NCBI GenBank assembly: GCA_020853525.1
Contig: JADYYS010000009.1
Location: 1 to 64,000 of the forward strand
Origin: Ardenticatenales bacterium
GTDB taxonomy: Bacteria; Chloroflexota; Anaerolineae; Epilineales; Epilineaceae
DNA: 64,000 bases
Direction of reading: 5' to 3'
Shown here: in pieces, positions 53,084-61,401 of the stretch
Numbering within the stretch: position 1 is the stretch's first letter
Layout of the letters: each line of letters opens with the position of its first letter
Notes under the pieces: generated by a model
Databases searched by the model: none
What the model saw: only the letters and a program-made list of their open reading frames with translations
Told to the model about the DNA's origin: nothing
Position numbers and translations under genes: made by a program

Positions 53084-53506
53084 TTACGCCGCCCGCTCCC
53101 CCCTCCCCGGCATCACCACCGGATCCCCCGGATGCTCCCGATCCCACCGCTCCTTGTACGCCAGGAGCGGTACCCCGATCATCTCCCGGTTCGTGATCTC
53201 CCCGTGGAACGCCTCCACATCCGCCAGCCCCACGCGCAGCACCTTGTCCACGCGGATCTGCGGGAACGGCGTCCCGTCCAAGCGGATGTCGTGGCCGACG
53301 AGGCCGATCCCCGGCAGGCGGATCTTCACGGCGCTGCGGGCTTGAAGGAGAGCCTGCCGGCCGAGCTCGCGCAGGACCATCTGCGCCAGCGGGGCCGTGA
53401 CGAGCGTCCCGACGGCCAGATGCTCCGTCAACTCGTCGAGGTCCATCGTGCGGGAGTGGGCGATCCGAGGGCGGTAGGTCGCGATCGCTTGAATCAGGGT
53501 TGCCAT
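53084..53506 (-). CDS. HU/IHF-fold-like small protein
   Basis: This 140-residue protein has a segment 'DELTEHLAVGTLVTAPLAQM', then 'VLRELGRQALLQARSAVKIR', then 'LPGIGLVGHDIRLDGTPFPQ', that resembles the helical pair plus beta-arm start of HU-like domains. In HU, the phrase 'GrxVxlpGfGxF' sits at the same place. The C-terminal part 'GVPLLAYKERWDREHPGDPV' is unfamiliar. AAGGAGA lies 8 nt before the ATG. If HU-like, it would bind DNA or structured nucleic acid. This is a weak, pattern-based assignment. A fragment of its 5' region is duplicated at about 54812-54836. Confidence 0.5.
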   Translation of the reverse strand: MATLIQAIATYRPRIAHSRTMDLDELTEHLAVGTLVTAPLAQMVLRELGRQALLQARSAVKIRLPGIGLVGHDIRLDGTPFPQIRVDKVLRVGLADVEAFHGEITNREMIGVPLLAYKERWDREHPGDPVVMPGRGERAA

Positions 53507-53520
53507 CGGTGTTGTCTCCT

Positions 53521-53570
53521 TGTGTGTCGGTGTGTGTCGATGTGTGTCGGTGTATCAGCGTGTGTCGGCT
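53521..53570. repeat. tandem ~10-bp repeats upstream of the HU-like gene
   Basis: Roughly five imperfect units of TGTGTGTCGG(T) lie directly upstream of the ribosome site of the minus-strand HU-like gene. They form a run of slippage-prone sequence that could alter leader length. Confidence 0.75.
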
Positions 53571-54049
53571 GCCGCGTGCAAAGGGTGGTGCCGGTGATCG
53601 TCAGAAGCGTCGAACGTGGGTGCGATGCGGCTCGATGGTCGGGCCGGGTGGCGGTCATGCAGAGGGCGATGGGTGGGCGTTGCTTCGATCGATGTGGACC
53701 CGCTCCTGGCTTCGTTGTCGCTTGATGGGTTCGACGCTTCGTTCGGATCACCGGCACCGGTCGCGGACGGGGAAAGCGTACCCGCTCTTTCACGCCGCTG
53801 AACGCCGCGAAACCGTCGCGCAGCCGCCGCGCAACCGTTAACTTGGGATGGGTTGAACTGTAAGTGCGCGTTTGCGCGGGCAACGGGGCGGCGCAATGAG
53901 TCGCGGCGTGGCGATGTGGGCGGGCGCAAGACATGCCTGGTCGACCCGCCATACAGTCCACCAGCGACCGTCGAGGGTCCCGCCATGGTCCCGCACTGCA
54001 CTGCTAACATCAGGTCCAATGGCGCAGCGATGCGGCAAGGAGGCTCGAC
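53571..54049. other. intergenic region without recognisable gene
   Basis: This is a divergent gap between the HU-like gene and the DUF433 gene. Open frames exist on both strands, but all are Arg/Pro/Ala-rich, lack ribosome sites and resemble nothing known to me. No strong hairpin is seen. Confidence 0.5.
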
Positions 54050-54286
54050 ATGGCCGAAACGTTGATCGTCTCTGACCTGAACGTGATGATGGGCAAGCCG
54101 GTCGTGCGCGGCACGAGGATCACCGTGGAGCTGATCCTGGAGAAGCTGGCCGCCGGTGAAACCGTTGCCCAGATCATCGAGGCCCACCCGCGGCTGACCG
54201 AGGAGGCGATCCGCCAGGCCATGGCCTTCGCCGCGCGAGCCATTCGCGCCGACGTCGTGTACCCGGTTACATCGAGCGTGTCGTGA
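54050..54286 (+). CDS. DUF433 family antitoxin
   Basis: This 78-residue winged-helix-like protein has 'MMGKPVVRGTRITVELILEK' and 'AQIIEAHPRLTEEAIRQAMA', the DUF433 signature of VapB-like antitoxins. AAGGAGG lies 9 nt before the ATG. Its TGA overlaps the GTG of the DUF5615 toxin gene (GTGA), the usual arrangement for this pair. Confidence 0.9.
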   Translation: MAETLIVSDLNVMMGKPVVRGTRITVELILEKLAAGETVAQIIEAHPRLTEEAIRQAMAFAARAIRADVVYPVTSSVS

Positions 54287-54642
54287 CGTTCGTCGCCGAC
54301 GAAAACGTGGACGTGCCCATCATCCAGGCACTGCGCGCTGCGGGCCATACAGTCATCCACATGTCCGAAGTTGACCCACTCGGTCCCGGATGAGATCGTT
54401 CTTGAAACGGCCAACCGAGACGGGGCACTGCTGGTAACCGGCGACACGGACTTTGGCGAGCTCGTCTTCCGGCAAGGCAAGGTAAGCGGGGGCGTCATCC
54501 TCGTCCGGCTCGCCGGTCTGTCGGCGCGAACGAAGGCCGCTGTCGTCGTGAGCGCGATCACCGAGCACTGCCAGGAGATGGCGGACGTTTCACCGTGGTC
54601 GGGCCGGGGGGCGTCCGTATCCGGAGGATGACGCGCCTTTAG
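54283..54642 (+). pseudogene. DUF5615 PIN-like toxin with two compensating frameshifts
   Basis: The start 'VTFVADENVDVPIIQALRAA' and 'GHTVIHMSEVDPLG' read in one frame and then stop at TGA. The middle 'PDEIVLETANRDGALLVTGD' and 'TDFGELVFRQGKVSGGVILV' read in the next frame. The closing 'GRFTVVGPGGVRIRRM' returns to the first frame. The gain of one base near 54380 and loss of one near 54580 would explain this. PIN-like acidic residues (ADEN, DTDFGE) are preserved. As written, no full-length toxin can be made. It may be decay or a sequencing error. Confidence 0.75.
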
Positions 54643-54784
54643 CGCCTTGACACTGCGGCGACAAGGCGCTGTTTCGCCGGATCAGCGCCAGTGTTCCCGC
54701 CCCGCGTCCCGCCGACTCCCGCTCTTCGTTTGGCCCACACGCCAAACGGGGCGGCCCGCATGGACCGCCCCGTCGACGTCGGCA
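54641..54784. repeat. duplicated ~150-bp segment, copy 2
   Basis: This copy of 52702-52853 includes the same ACGGGGCGG hairpin (54746-54754 with 54765-54773). It is followed at 54812-54836 by a fragment identical to the 5' part of the HU-like gene (53439-53463). The duplicated block therefore once extended into that gene and has lost its middle. Confidence 0.75.
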
Positions 54785-54840
54785 TCGACCTCAGCGACGC
54801 CCACATATGAAGAGGTCCATCGTGCGGGAGTGGGCGATGC

Positions 54841-54969
54841 GTAAGCGTTCAGCCGGTTGCCCGAGCAGAGGACTGGGCGTAGGCTAGCGGTAAGCGTTCA
54901 CCCGATTGCCAGCCTACCTCTGTCGGGTAGCCTGACGATTACAGGGTGGCGTGGCAATCGGGTGAACGC
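54841..54969. mobile_element. IS66-like terminal-repeat remnant
   Basis: GTAAGCGTTCACCCGATTGCC occurs at about 54890, with a diverged direct copy at 54841-54861. Its inverted partner (TGGCAATCGGGTGAACGC, 54952-54969) pairs over 18 bp with 54894-54911. Ends beginning GTAAGCG are typical of IS66-family elements. No transposase frame is present. The remnant interrupts the duplicated HU-like gene fragment. The rest of the 54643-55114 gap shows no gene. Confidence 0.6.
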
Positions 54970-55049
54970 CTCCCTTTGAGGCGCGCGATGCCGGCCGTCA
55001 GATCGACGGCGAAGGGGAGACTGCCGGCGGTGTGACCAGCCTTCAACCG

Positions 55050-55079
55050 GTCGAAGACCCGCTCGTCGAAGACCCGCTC
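55050..55079. repeat. two tandem 15-bp repeats
   Basis: GTCGAAGACCCGCTC is repeated exactly twice, about 35 bp upstream of the OsmC-family start codon. Confidence 0.8.
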
Positions 55080-55114
55080 AAGGACAGCGTGATGATCAAG
55101 AACAGGGTGATGAC

Positions 55115-55537
55115 ATGACCGCGCCCGCCCAGAAGATGACGTTCGACGTCGTGGCCCGGCGCATGGACGCCGACGGCAGTGTCGCGGAGTGCAAGGATGC
55201 CACGCTGGTGCTGGACACGGCGCTCGCCGGCCGGCGCGATGCGCTCAATCCCGCCGAGCTGCTCCTCGCGGCACTGGCGGCGTGCATGATCAAGGGAATC
55301 GAGCGCGTGACGCCGATTCTGAAGTTCGAGGTTCGTGGCGTCGAGGTGATCATGCATGGCGTGCGGAACGACGTGCCGCCCCGGATGGAGCGCATCGACT
55401 ACGAGATCGTGGTCGACACGGACGAGCCCGATCATCGTCTTGCCCTGTTGCACGAGAACGTGAAGAAATACGGGACGGTGTTCAACACGGTCGCCCCGGG
55501 CACGGTGTTGGAGGGCATCCTGCGGCGCGCGCGGTAA
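55115..55537 (+). CDS. OsmC family protein
   Basis: This 140-residue protein has the OsmC/Ohr fold pattern: a beta-rich N-terminus, the central helix 'ALNPAELLLAALAACMIKGI' with the first conserved Cys, 'FEVRGVEVIMHGVRNDVPPR' and the C-terminal 'HENVKKYGTVFNTVAPGT'. In peroxidase-active members the second helix region carries another Cys (as in 'CPVS'). Here that position reads YGTVFNT, so organic-hydroperoxide reduction by the two-Cys mechanism is doubtful. The ribosome site is weak. No redox partners are adjacent. Confidence 0.85.
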   Translation: MTAPAQKMTFDVVARRMDADGSVAECKDATLVLDTALAGRRDALNPAELLLAALAACMIKGIERVTPILKFEVRGVEVIMHGVRNDVPPRMERIDYEIVVDTDEPDHRLALLHENVKKYGTVFNTVAPGTVLEGILRRAR

Positions 55538-55720
55538 GCGGCCGTACGCAGCGGCCGGGGATGCAGTGGCCTGGGATCACGCACTGGGAGGCCCCGAAAG
55601 TCCCTCGGCTGGGAGTCCCCGGCAGAGGAACACACGGCATTGTCGACGCTCGACTCCACACTCGATCCGCTGCCGACCCCCGCGCCAGCGCCCGGACGAC
55701 CGTGCTATCGTCCGAACATC

Positions 55721-56245
55721 ATGGACACGCTCACTTTCTGGAAGGTCGTCACGATGGACGCGTCGCAGCTCCTCGAACGCCTGCTCTCGCTCCTGGATGC
55801 GAACGGCATCCGGTACTGCGTCATCGGCGGCCAAGCGGTCAACGCGTATGTCGAGCCGCTGGTCAGCCTCGACCTGGACCTCGTGGTCGCCGCCGAGCAG
55901 CTGGCAGACATCGAAGGGTTGTTGGCATCCGAGTTCGCCGTCGAGCGCTTCCCCCACAGCCTGAACGTGTCGGCGCCGGACTCCGACCTGCGGGTTCAGT
56001 TTCAGCTCGACCCACGCTACGCCGACTTCGTCGCGCGCGCCGTCCTCGGGAACGTCCTTGGTCTCGACCTTCCGGTCGCCACCGCAGCCGATGTGCTGGC
56101 CGGAAAGATCTGGGCGGTGCAGGACCCGACCCAGCGGCCGAGCAAGCGGCAGAAGGACTTGGCGGATATCGCCCGGATGATCGAAGCGCTGCCGGAGCTG
56201 CGGGCAGGCGTGCCGGCGGAGGTGTTGGCGCGGTTGGAGGCGTAG
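55721..56245 (+). CDS. AbiEii-like nucleotidyltransferase-fold protein
   Basis: This 174-residue protein opens MDTLTFWKVVTMDASQLL and has 'YCVIGGQAVNAYVEPLVSLD' followed by 'LDLVVAAEQ'. This is the GG...DxD nucleotidyltransferase core of the AbiEii/MNT superfamily. 'DVLAGKIWAVQDPTQRPSKR' and 'QKDLADIARMIEA' form the C-terminal helical part. I favour the ATG at 55721 from the family N-terminus; ATG at 55754 is an alternative. No AbiEi-like antitoxin is adjacent, so it may be an orphan or a regulator of unknown target. Confidence 0.8.
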   Translation: MDTLTFWKVVTMDASQLLERLLSLLDANGIRYCVIGGQAVNAYVEPLVSLDLDLVVAAEQLADIEGLLASEFAVERFPHSLNVSAPDSDLRVQFQLDPRYADFVARAVLGNVLGLDLPVATAADVLAGKIWAVQDPTQRPSKRQKDLADIARMIEALPELRAGVPAEVLARLEA

Positions 56246-56603
56246 GCGGTGGCGGTCTGCGTCACCGATCGAGCTGACGTTGTTTTGGCCTCATCGACCG
56301 CTTGCTCCTACCAGTTCCACCAACAGTCGCCGCAGTTCCCCATTCTGCCGCCCCTCATCCTCCGCCGAGGGAAGCAGCGGAACCGCGCCGACACCTTCGA
56401 TTGCGATGGCCGAGCCGTCCGCGCCCGCCAACCCGCCACCGCCCGCCAACCCCTCGTCGTACACCCACCCGCCCCCGCCCGCCGTCGGCGCCTGGAAGAA
56501 CCGCCGCTCCGTCCCGCCGCCGGGATACAGGATCCAGACGCATCGACCACGGCGCCGAGGTGCCGCGACTGGCTACGGCCTATCCGTTGAAGCGAGGCCC
56601 ATC
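56246..56603. other. gap with possible gene fragment on the minus strand
   Basis: No complete gene is found. On the minus strand one frame reads 'RCVWILYPGGGTERRFFQAP', an acidic middle and 'ELRRLLVELVGASGR' before a stop near 56290. It has no start codon and looks like the tail of a broken protein, perhaps Uma2-like. I cannot assign it. Confidence 0.3.
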
Positions 56604-56834
56604 ATGATTCACGAGTTGGATGAAGTCGTCCTGACCGTGCCCATTCCTGACCTCGGTCTGATGGAGGGCGATCTCGGCACGGTTGTGCTGGTGCATGACG
56701 GCGGGCGGGGCTATGAGGTCGAGTTTGTGACACTGGATGGCGCAACGGTAGCTGTCGTCACGACGATGGCGGATCAGGTGCGGGCGATCCACCGGCATGA
56801 GATTGCGCATGCGCGCGAGGTGGCGGTGCGTTAA
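56604..56834 (+). CDS. DUF4926 family protein
   Basis: This 76-residue protein has 'LDEVVLTVPIPDLGLMEGDL' and 'GTVVLVHDGGRGYEVEFVTL', the SH3-like small-barrel pattern of DUF4926. Such genes often accompany a DUF6883 partner in putative toxin-antitoxin pairs. None is recognisable here, only a gap with a broken-looking frame upstream. The ATG is supported by GCGAGG and the family start 'MIxELD'. Confidence 0.85.
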   Translation: MIHELDEVVLTVPIPDLGLMEGDLGTVVLVHDGGRGYEVEFVTLDGATVAVVTTMADQVRAIHRHEIAHAREVAVR

Positions 56835-56891
56835 GCGACGTCGGTCTGTGCGGACTCGACCGCACCGGTTGGCCGCCGCTCTGCAGCTCCG

Positions 56892-59882
56892 CTACGGCCG
56901 CGGTACGCGCTTGCTCTCGCTGTCGCCGTAGCCCGGCACCGGCACGAAGAACGCCTGGGCGAACGACCACGGCGTCCCGGGCACCGTGGCGCTGAACCGC
57001 CCGTTCGCGTTCACCGCCACCGTCGTCGACGTGCGCACGAGGTTGCCGCCCCGATCGTCGGTGAACTCGATGATCACCCAGCCGCCCGGCGCCGGCCGGC
57101 CGTCGAAGCGGAGGACCTGGCCGACGGCGCGCGGCGGCTCGATGTCGAACGTGTCGATGCGGGTGGCCCAGCCGTGGCGAACGCGGGCCTCGGCGCCGCC
57201 GAGGATGTCGGCGCTGTCGACGACGGGATCGAGCGGGTTGAAGATGGAGGCCGTGATCGAGACGTGGTTCGCCGCCCAGGACTGGCGGTCGGGGTCCTCC
57301 AGCGGCACGTCGCGCGTGCTCTCGAACATCACCCGCACGGTGCGCGTCTCGCCGGCGGCCATCCGCAGCCAGCGATGCTCGAGGTACGTGCGGAAGTCGT
57401 CGCGCGTCTGGTCGATGGACAGGCCGATGAGCGCAGGCGCCGCGTACGGGTTTGTCACCTTGACCGTCGTCGTCTCACGGCTGGCCGGCGACGAGCTGAT
57501 CGACGTGTGGTCATCGTAGTTCGACTGGGCGATGTTGTTCGTTCCCGTCAGCTCGTCGACCATGAACCCGCCTACCGGCTTGCTGTACGGCCCGATCCGC
57601 ACCTCGAGGCAATAGTGGCCACCGGCCGGCGCCTGCCAGGGCGTCGGCGCCTGAACGGTCACCGTACCGCCAGCGGGGATCGTCGTCGTCGTTGTCCCGA
57701 GGAACGTGGCCGGCGGCGTGCCGCCGACGTTGTAGTCCTTCACGTAGAACTCCACCTCGACACCCGTCGCGTCGATCGTGCCGAGGTTGCGCACCGTCGC
57801 CCAGACCTCGTTGTCGTGGCCGGGCCACTGCATGTTGAAGAAGGCCGGCGACGCCTTCGTGCGGTCGTTCTTGATCTCGATGTCCGGGCTCTGCCAAGGA
57901 CGCGACGGGCCTGCGGGCCACGGCCGGATCGAGGGGTCGGGCCGGCCGCGCGGGCCGTACTCGATCGCCAGCCGCGCCTTGCTGCCGTCCATCGCGGACA
58001 CCGACAGCTTCAACGTGGCATCCGGATTCATCGGATCGATCTCGGTATAGTCCTGCAGGTTGCCGAGGACCGGGCCGTCGCCTGAGGCGTCGTTGGGCAG
58101 GACGACGATGTTGCGCCGCGATGCCGGCGGCGACGTCTGGACGTCCGTACACAGGACGCGGTCGTTCGTCGGCAGCACCCGATCGCCGATCTGCGCCGAC
58201 TGGCCGACACGATATTCGCACCAGTAACTCCAACCGGCGGCCTTCATGATCTCGACGCCCGTCGAGCGCCCGGCCGGTGGACTGCCGAGCTCGGCCGGAT
58301 GCAGCTCGACCGTCGCGGCGAACGGCGCCGTCGCGCCGCCGTAGTCGAAGGTGCGGATCGCGCTGGCGGCCGTGGTGCCGAGCCAGCGGCGTTCGGGAAC
58401 GGTGACGTGTGGGAGTTTGGCTTCCGCGCTCATCAGCGTCCAGCCGTCCGGGTCACGGCTCTCGAGCGCCGCGTCGTGCTGCGTGCCGACCCAGTACTCG
58501 TCCGGCAGTCCGAGGTTGTGACCGAACTCGTGCGCCAGCGTGACGTGCCGCTCTCGCCCGCCGCTGCCCTTGAGCAACGGCCAATCGACCGGCATGGAGA
58601 TGACCGGCAGCGCGATGTTCCCTTCATCCGTCGCGATCATGCGCGCCCAGGCGTACGGCCACGCGAACTTGTCGCCGGCGGCCCCCTTGGTGACACACGC
58701 CAGGCTGAAAACCGTCGTGAAGTCGACCACCGCGTCCACGGCGTCGGCACATGCCTGGAACAGGTTGTCCCACTTGGGCTCCTTGCTGGCCTCGAAGTAC
58801 GTGTCCCAATTGCCGGTCAGTGAGAAGGGCCCGCGCACCTCGACGTCGAGGTTGACGGCACCGCCGGTGAGCTCGGCGTAGTAGGCCTTCGTGCTGCGCG
58901 TCACGCCGCCGACCGCCACGCCGTCACGCGCCTCATCCTCCCACGTGGCGACGGCGTCCGTGCCCTCGCTGCCCGTGTACCGATTGGTCGACGTGTCGGC
59001 GATCACGATGACCAGCTTCGGCGTCGCCGGTGCGGCCGCGGCGCTTGCAGCGCGGTCCGGCGCGGCCGCGTCGGCACGGGCGATCGGCAGGAAGGGCAGC
59101 GCGGGCAGCGGCGACTGCGGCCGCTCGAGCCAGGCCGATGGACCGGCGTCCGTCCCCGTCCAGACGTCCGTGCTCGTGAAGTGCGCGGTGGCGATGACCG
59201 TTCCGGTGCCGTGCTTCGTGGCCAGGATCGGATATGTGCCCGGATCGTGGCCGACGAGAAGCATGAACGACGGCGCGGCGCCACGCTCCGTCGAGCGCGA
59301 CACGTGGCCGGCCTTGTCGCCGTCGGGCAGGACGAAGTCGAGATCGCCGATCGCCAACCCGGCACCGGGCTCGATCCGCACGGGAACCTCGACGTAGCTA
59401 CCGACGAACACGGGCTCGCTGGGCCCGACGAGCACGACGGGCGGCACGGGTGTCCCGGGCGTCGGAGTGATCGGCGTCGGCGTGACGGGACGGGTCGGCG
59501 GCGTCGGCGGCGTGGCGGGGTCCGTCGGCGGCACGGTGGCCGGCCGGGGGGTGGCAGACGTCGACACGGCCGGGCAGCCTGCCGCGAACAGGAGCCCGTT
59601 GTAGAGCGGGTGATAGCGCCGGCCAGGCGAGCGCAGGGACAGCGACGTGCGCGGCTGGTTGTACGGCGAGAGCGGCGCGTTGGGGTTGGCGCGTTTGTTC
59701 CAGCCGTAGACCTTCTCCGGATGGGCCACCGCATCGGCGATCACGGCAGCCGGCACCACTTCGTGCAGGAACGCGCAGACATGGGGCAGCGGTGCCTGCT
59801 GAAGCGGATTGGCCTGTGCCGTGCCCCCCGATGCGAGCAACACGGTCACGACGGCGGCAACTGCCACCCAACGAGCGTTCAT
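56892..59882 (-). CDS. secreted metzincin-type zinc metalloprotease
   Basis: This 996-residue protein has a signal peptide (MNARWVAVAAVVTVLLASGG, then TAQA) and a Thr/Pro-rich spacer near residues 105-140. A long protease region follows, with zinc site 'HEFGHNLGLPDEY' (residues 451-463: HExxHxxGxxD) and a following 'GWTLMSAEAK' that can supply the Met-turn. This resembles M6 or related metzincins. The C-terminal third has CARDB-like beta domains ('NEVWATVRNLGTIDATGVEV'). AAGGAGG precedes the ATG strongly. It probably degrades extracellular protein. It is not linked to the adjacent carotenoid genes. Confidence 0.85.
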   Translation of the reverse strand: MNARWVAVAAVVTVLLASGGTAQANPLQQAPLPHVCAFLHEVVPAAVIADAVAHPEKVYGWNKRANPNAPLSPYNQPRTSLSLRSPGRRYHPLYNGLLFAAGCPAVSTSATPRPATVPPTDPATPPTPPTRPVTPTPITPTPGTPVPPVVLVGPSEPVFVGSYVEVPVRIEPGAGLAIGDLDFVLPDGDKAGHVSRSTERGAAPSFMLLVGHDPGTYPILATKHGTGTVIATAHFTSTDVWTGTDAGPSAWLERPQSPLPALPFLPIARADAAAPDRAASAAAAPATPKLVIVIADTSTNRYTGSEGTDAVATWEDEARDGVAVGGVTRSTKAYYAELTGGAVNLDVEVRGPFSLTGNWDTYFEASKEPKWDNLFQACADAVDAVVDFTTVFSLACVTKGAAGDKFAWPYAWARMIATDEGNIALPVISMPVDWPLLKGSGGRERHVTLAHEFGHNLGLPDEYWVGTQHDAALESRDPDGWTLMSAEAKLPHVTVPERRWLGTTAASAIRTFDYGGATAPFAATVELHPAELGSPPAGRSTGVEIMKAAGWSYWCEYRVGQSAQIGDRVLPTNDRVLCTDVQTSPPASRRNIVVLPNDASGDGPVLGNLQDYTEIDPMNPDATLKLSVSAMDGSKARLAIEYGPRGRPDPSIRPWPAGPSRPWQSPDIEIKNDRTKASPAFFNMQWPGHDNEVWATVRNLGTIDATGVEVEFYVKDYNVGGTPPATFLGTTTTTIPAGGTVTVQAPTPWQAPAGGHYCLEVRIGPYSKPVGGFMVDELTGTNNIAQSNYDDHTSISSSPASRETTTVKVTNPYAAPALIGLSIDQTRDDFRTYLEHRWLRMAAGETRTVRVMFESTRDVPLEDPDRQSWAANHVSITASIFNPLDPVVDSADILGGAEARVRHGWATRIDTFDIEPPRAVGQVLRFDGRPAPGGWVIIEFTDDRGGNLVRTSTTVAVNANGRFSATVPGTPWSFAQAFFVPVPGYGDSESKRVPRP

Positions 59883-60072
59883 CCGTAACCTCCTTGGCGC
59901 TTCGGTCTGCAGGTCGATGTGCGGACGATGCGGTGACGCCTGCCGACGGTTGCCGACGATTGCCACGATCGACCGCCCATAGCATGCGTCATCGATGCCA
60001 GCGCTTCCAGAGGTAAAGGGGACACAAAGGTGCCATCCCGGTGCGGTGCGAGCGCACCGCCCTGCCCGACCG
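59883..60072. other. short gap between the protease and carotenoid genes
   Basis: This gap should hold the promoter of the minus-strand protease and the 3' end of the carotenoid operon. No hairpin terminator or clear promoter is evident. Confidence 0.4.
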
Positions 60073-61401
60073 CTACCCCCCCCGCACCCGCAACCACCCC
60101 CGCCCCCCCGGCTCCAGCGTCGCCCCCATCCGCAGCGTGATCCGCCTGCCGGGCTCCAACGACCACTCGAACCGCTGCAGCAGCCGCGCAAGCACCACCC
60201 GCGCCTCGACGCGCGCCATGGCCGTGCCGATGCAGAAGCGCGGGCCGCCGCCGAAGGGGAGGTAGGTGAACGGCTCCGGTGCGCTGCGGGTCGCCGCGTC
60301 GAAGCGGTCGGGGTCGAAGCGGTCGGGGTCCGACCAGTGGGCCGGATGGCGGTGGGTGAGGAAGATCGAGAAGAGGACGCGCGTGCCGGCGGGGATGCGG
60401 TGGCCTTGAAAGGCCAGGTCTCGGGCGGCGCGGCGGTTGCCGACGTGGATCGGCGGGTACAGCCGCAGCGTCTCCTTGATCACCTGCTCCAGATACGGCA
60501 GCCGCGCGCTCGACTCGGCCGTCGGCGCGGCGCCGCCCAGCACGGCGCGCACCTCGGCGCGCGCGCGCGCCTGGATGTCCTGGTCCTGGCCGAGCGCCAC
60601 GAGCGCCCAGCTCAGGAGCGCCGTGGCGGTGTCGTGGCCGGCGATGAGCATCGTCAGGAGCTGGTCGCGGATCAAGTCGTCGCTCAGGTCGGAGTGGACG
60701 AGCACGCCGAGCAGGTCGTCGCGGGCCGGACCGCCGCCGCGATCGGCCGCGCGGCGCTGCGCGATGAGGCGATGGAGGTAGCCGTCCATCGCGCGCAGTG
60801 CCCGGCCGTAGCCGGGCCGCGGCGCATCGGGCCACACGATCCAGGCGCCGGGCGAAATGTAGGCCAGCGTCCGCAGGATCACGCGCCACAGCCGCTCGAG
60901 GTCGGGCGCGATATCGACGCCGAACAGCGTCTCGGTGAGCACCGCCAAGGCGATCGCGCGCATCGCGTCCAGGGCATCGACGTGCCCGTCCGACGGCCAC
61001 GTGTCCAGCCGGGCGTCGACGCAATGGGCCATCGTGGCCACCTCGGCGTCGATCATCCGGCGGTGGAGGGCCGGCGTCATGAGCGTCCGCAGCGCGTCGT
61101 GCGCCGCGCCGTCCTCGACGAGGACGCCGTGCCGCAGGAGGCGCGCCACCGGATCCTTCTCGAAGCGCCACAGCAGATCGCCCTCGGGTCCGAGCATGAC
61201 GAACCGCGCCGCCGCCGGGCCGACGAGCACCACCGGGCTGAAGCCGGGCAGCGGCAGGCTGAACACGTCGCCCATCTCGGCGTGCACCGCGGACAGCGCG
61301 GTCAGCAGGCTGCGGTCGCGACGGAGGGCGCGCCAGGCGGCGCGGCTGGCGGCGCCGTTGGGGGCGGGGGGGTCGATCAACGTGGGGTCGCTCGCGATCA
61401 T
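60073..61401 (-). CDS. cytochrome P450, probably carotenoid-modifying
   Basis: This 442-residue soluble P450 has an I-helix 'LLTMLIAGHDTATALLSWAL', 'VIKETLRLYPPIHVGNRRA' (ExxR) and the haem-binding 'YLPFGGGPRFCIGTAMARVE'. It overlaps the glycosyltransferase gene by four bases (ATGA), so it is translated with the carotenoid genes. By analogy with CYP175-type enzymes it may hydroxylate the rings of the cyclised carotenoid. That is inference from context, and the 'FGGGPRxCIG' class fits. It is the last gene of the operon. Confidence 0.9.
   Translation of the reverse strand: MIASDPTLIDPPAPNGAASRAAWRALRRDRSLLTALSAVHAEMGDVFSLPLPGFSPVVLVGPAAARFVMLGPEGDLLWRFEKDPVARLLRHGVLVEDGAAHDALRTLMTPALHRRMIDAEVATMAHCVDARLDTWPSDGHVDALDAMRAIALAVLTETLFGVDIAPDLERLWRVILRTLAYISPGAWIVWPDAPRPGYGRALRAMDGYLHRLIAQRRAADRGGGPARDDLLGVLVHSDLSDDLIRDQLLTMLIAGHDTATALLSWALVALGQDQDIQARARAEVRAVLGGAAPTAESSARLPYLEQVIKETLRLYPPIHVGNRRAARDLAFQGHRIPAGTRVLFSIFLTHRHPAHWSDPDRFDPDRFDAATRSAPEPFTYLPFGGGPRFCIGTAMARVEARVVLARLLQRFEWSLEPGRRITLRMGATLEPGGRGWLRVRGG

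Noticed and set aside
53494-53961. 155-codon minus-strand frame upstream of the HU-like gene
   Set aside because: Its C-terminal part is a translation of the TGTGTGTCGG tandem repeat, and the rest is low-complexity with no start signal.
56285-56600. Minus-strand fragment with a Uma2-like phrase (VWILYPGGG)
   Set aside because: No start codon and only one weak local resemblance. Kept as an intergenic note, not as a gene.
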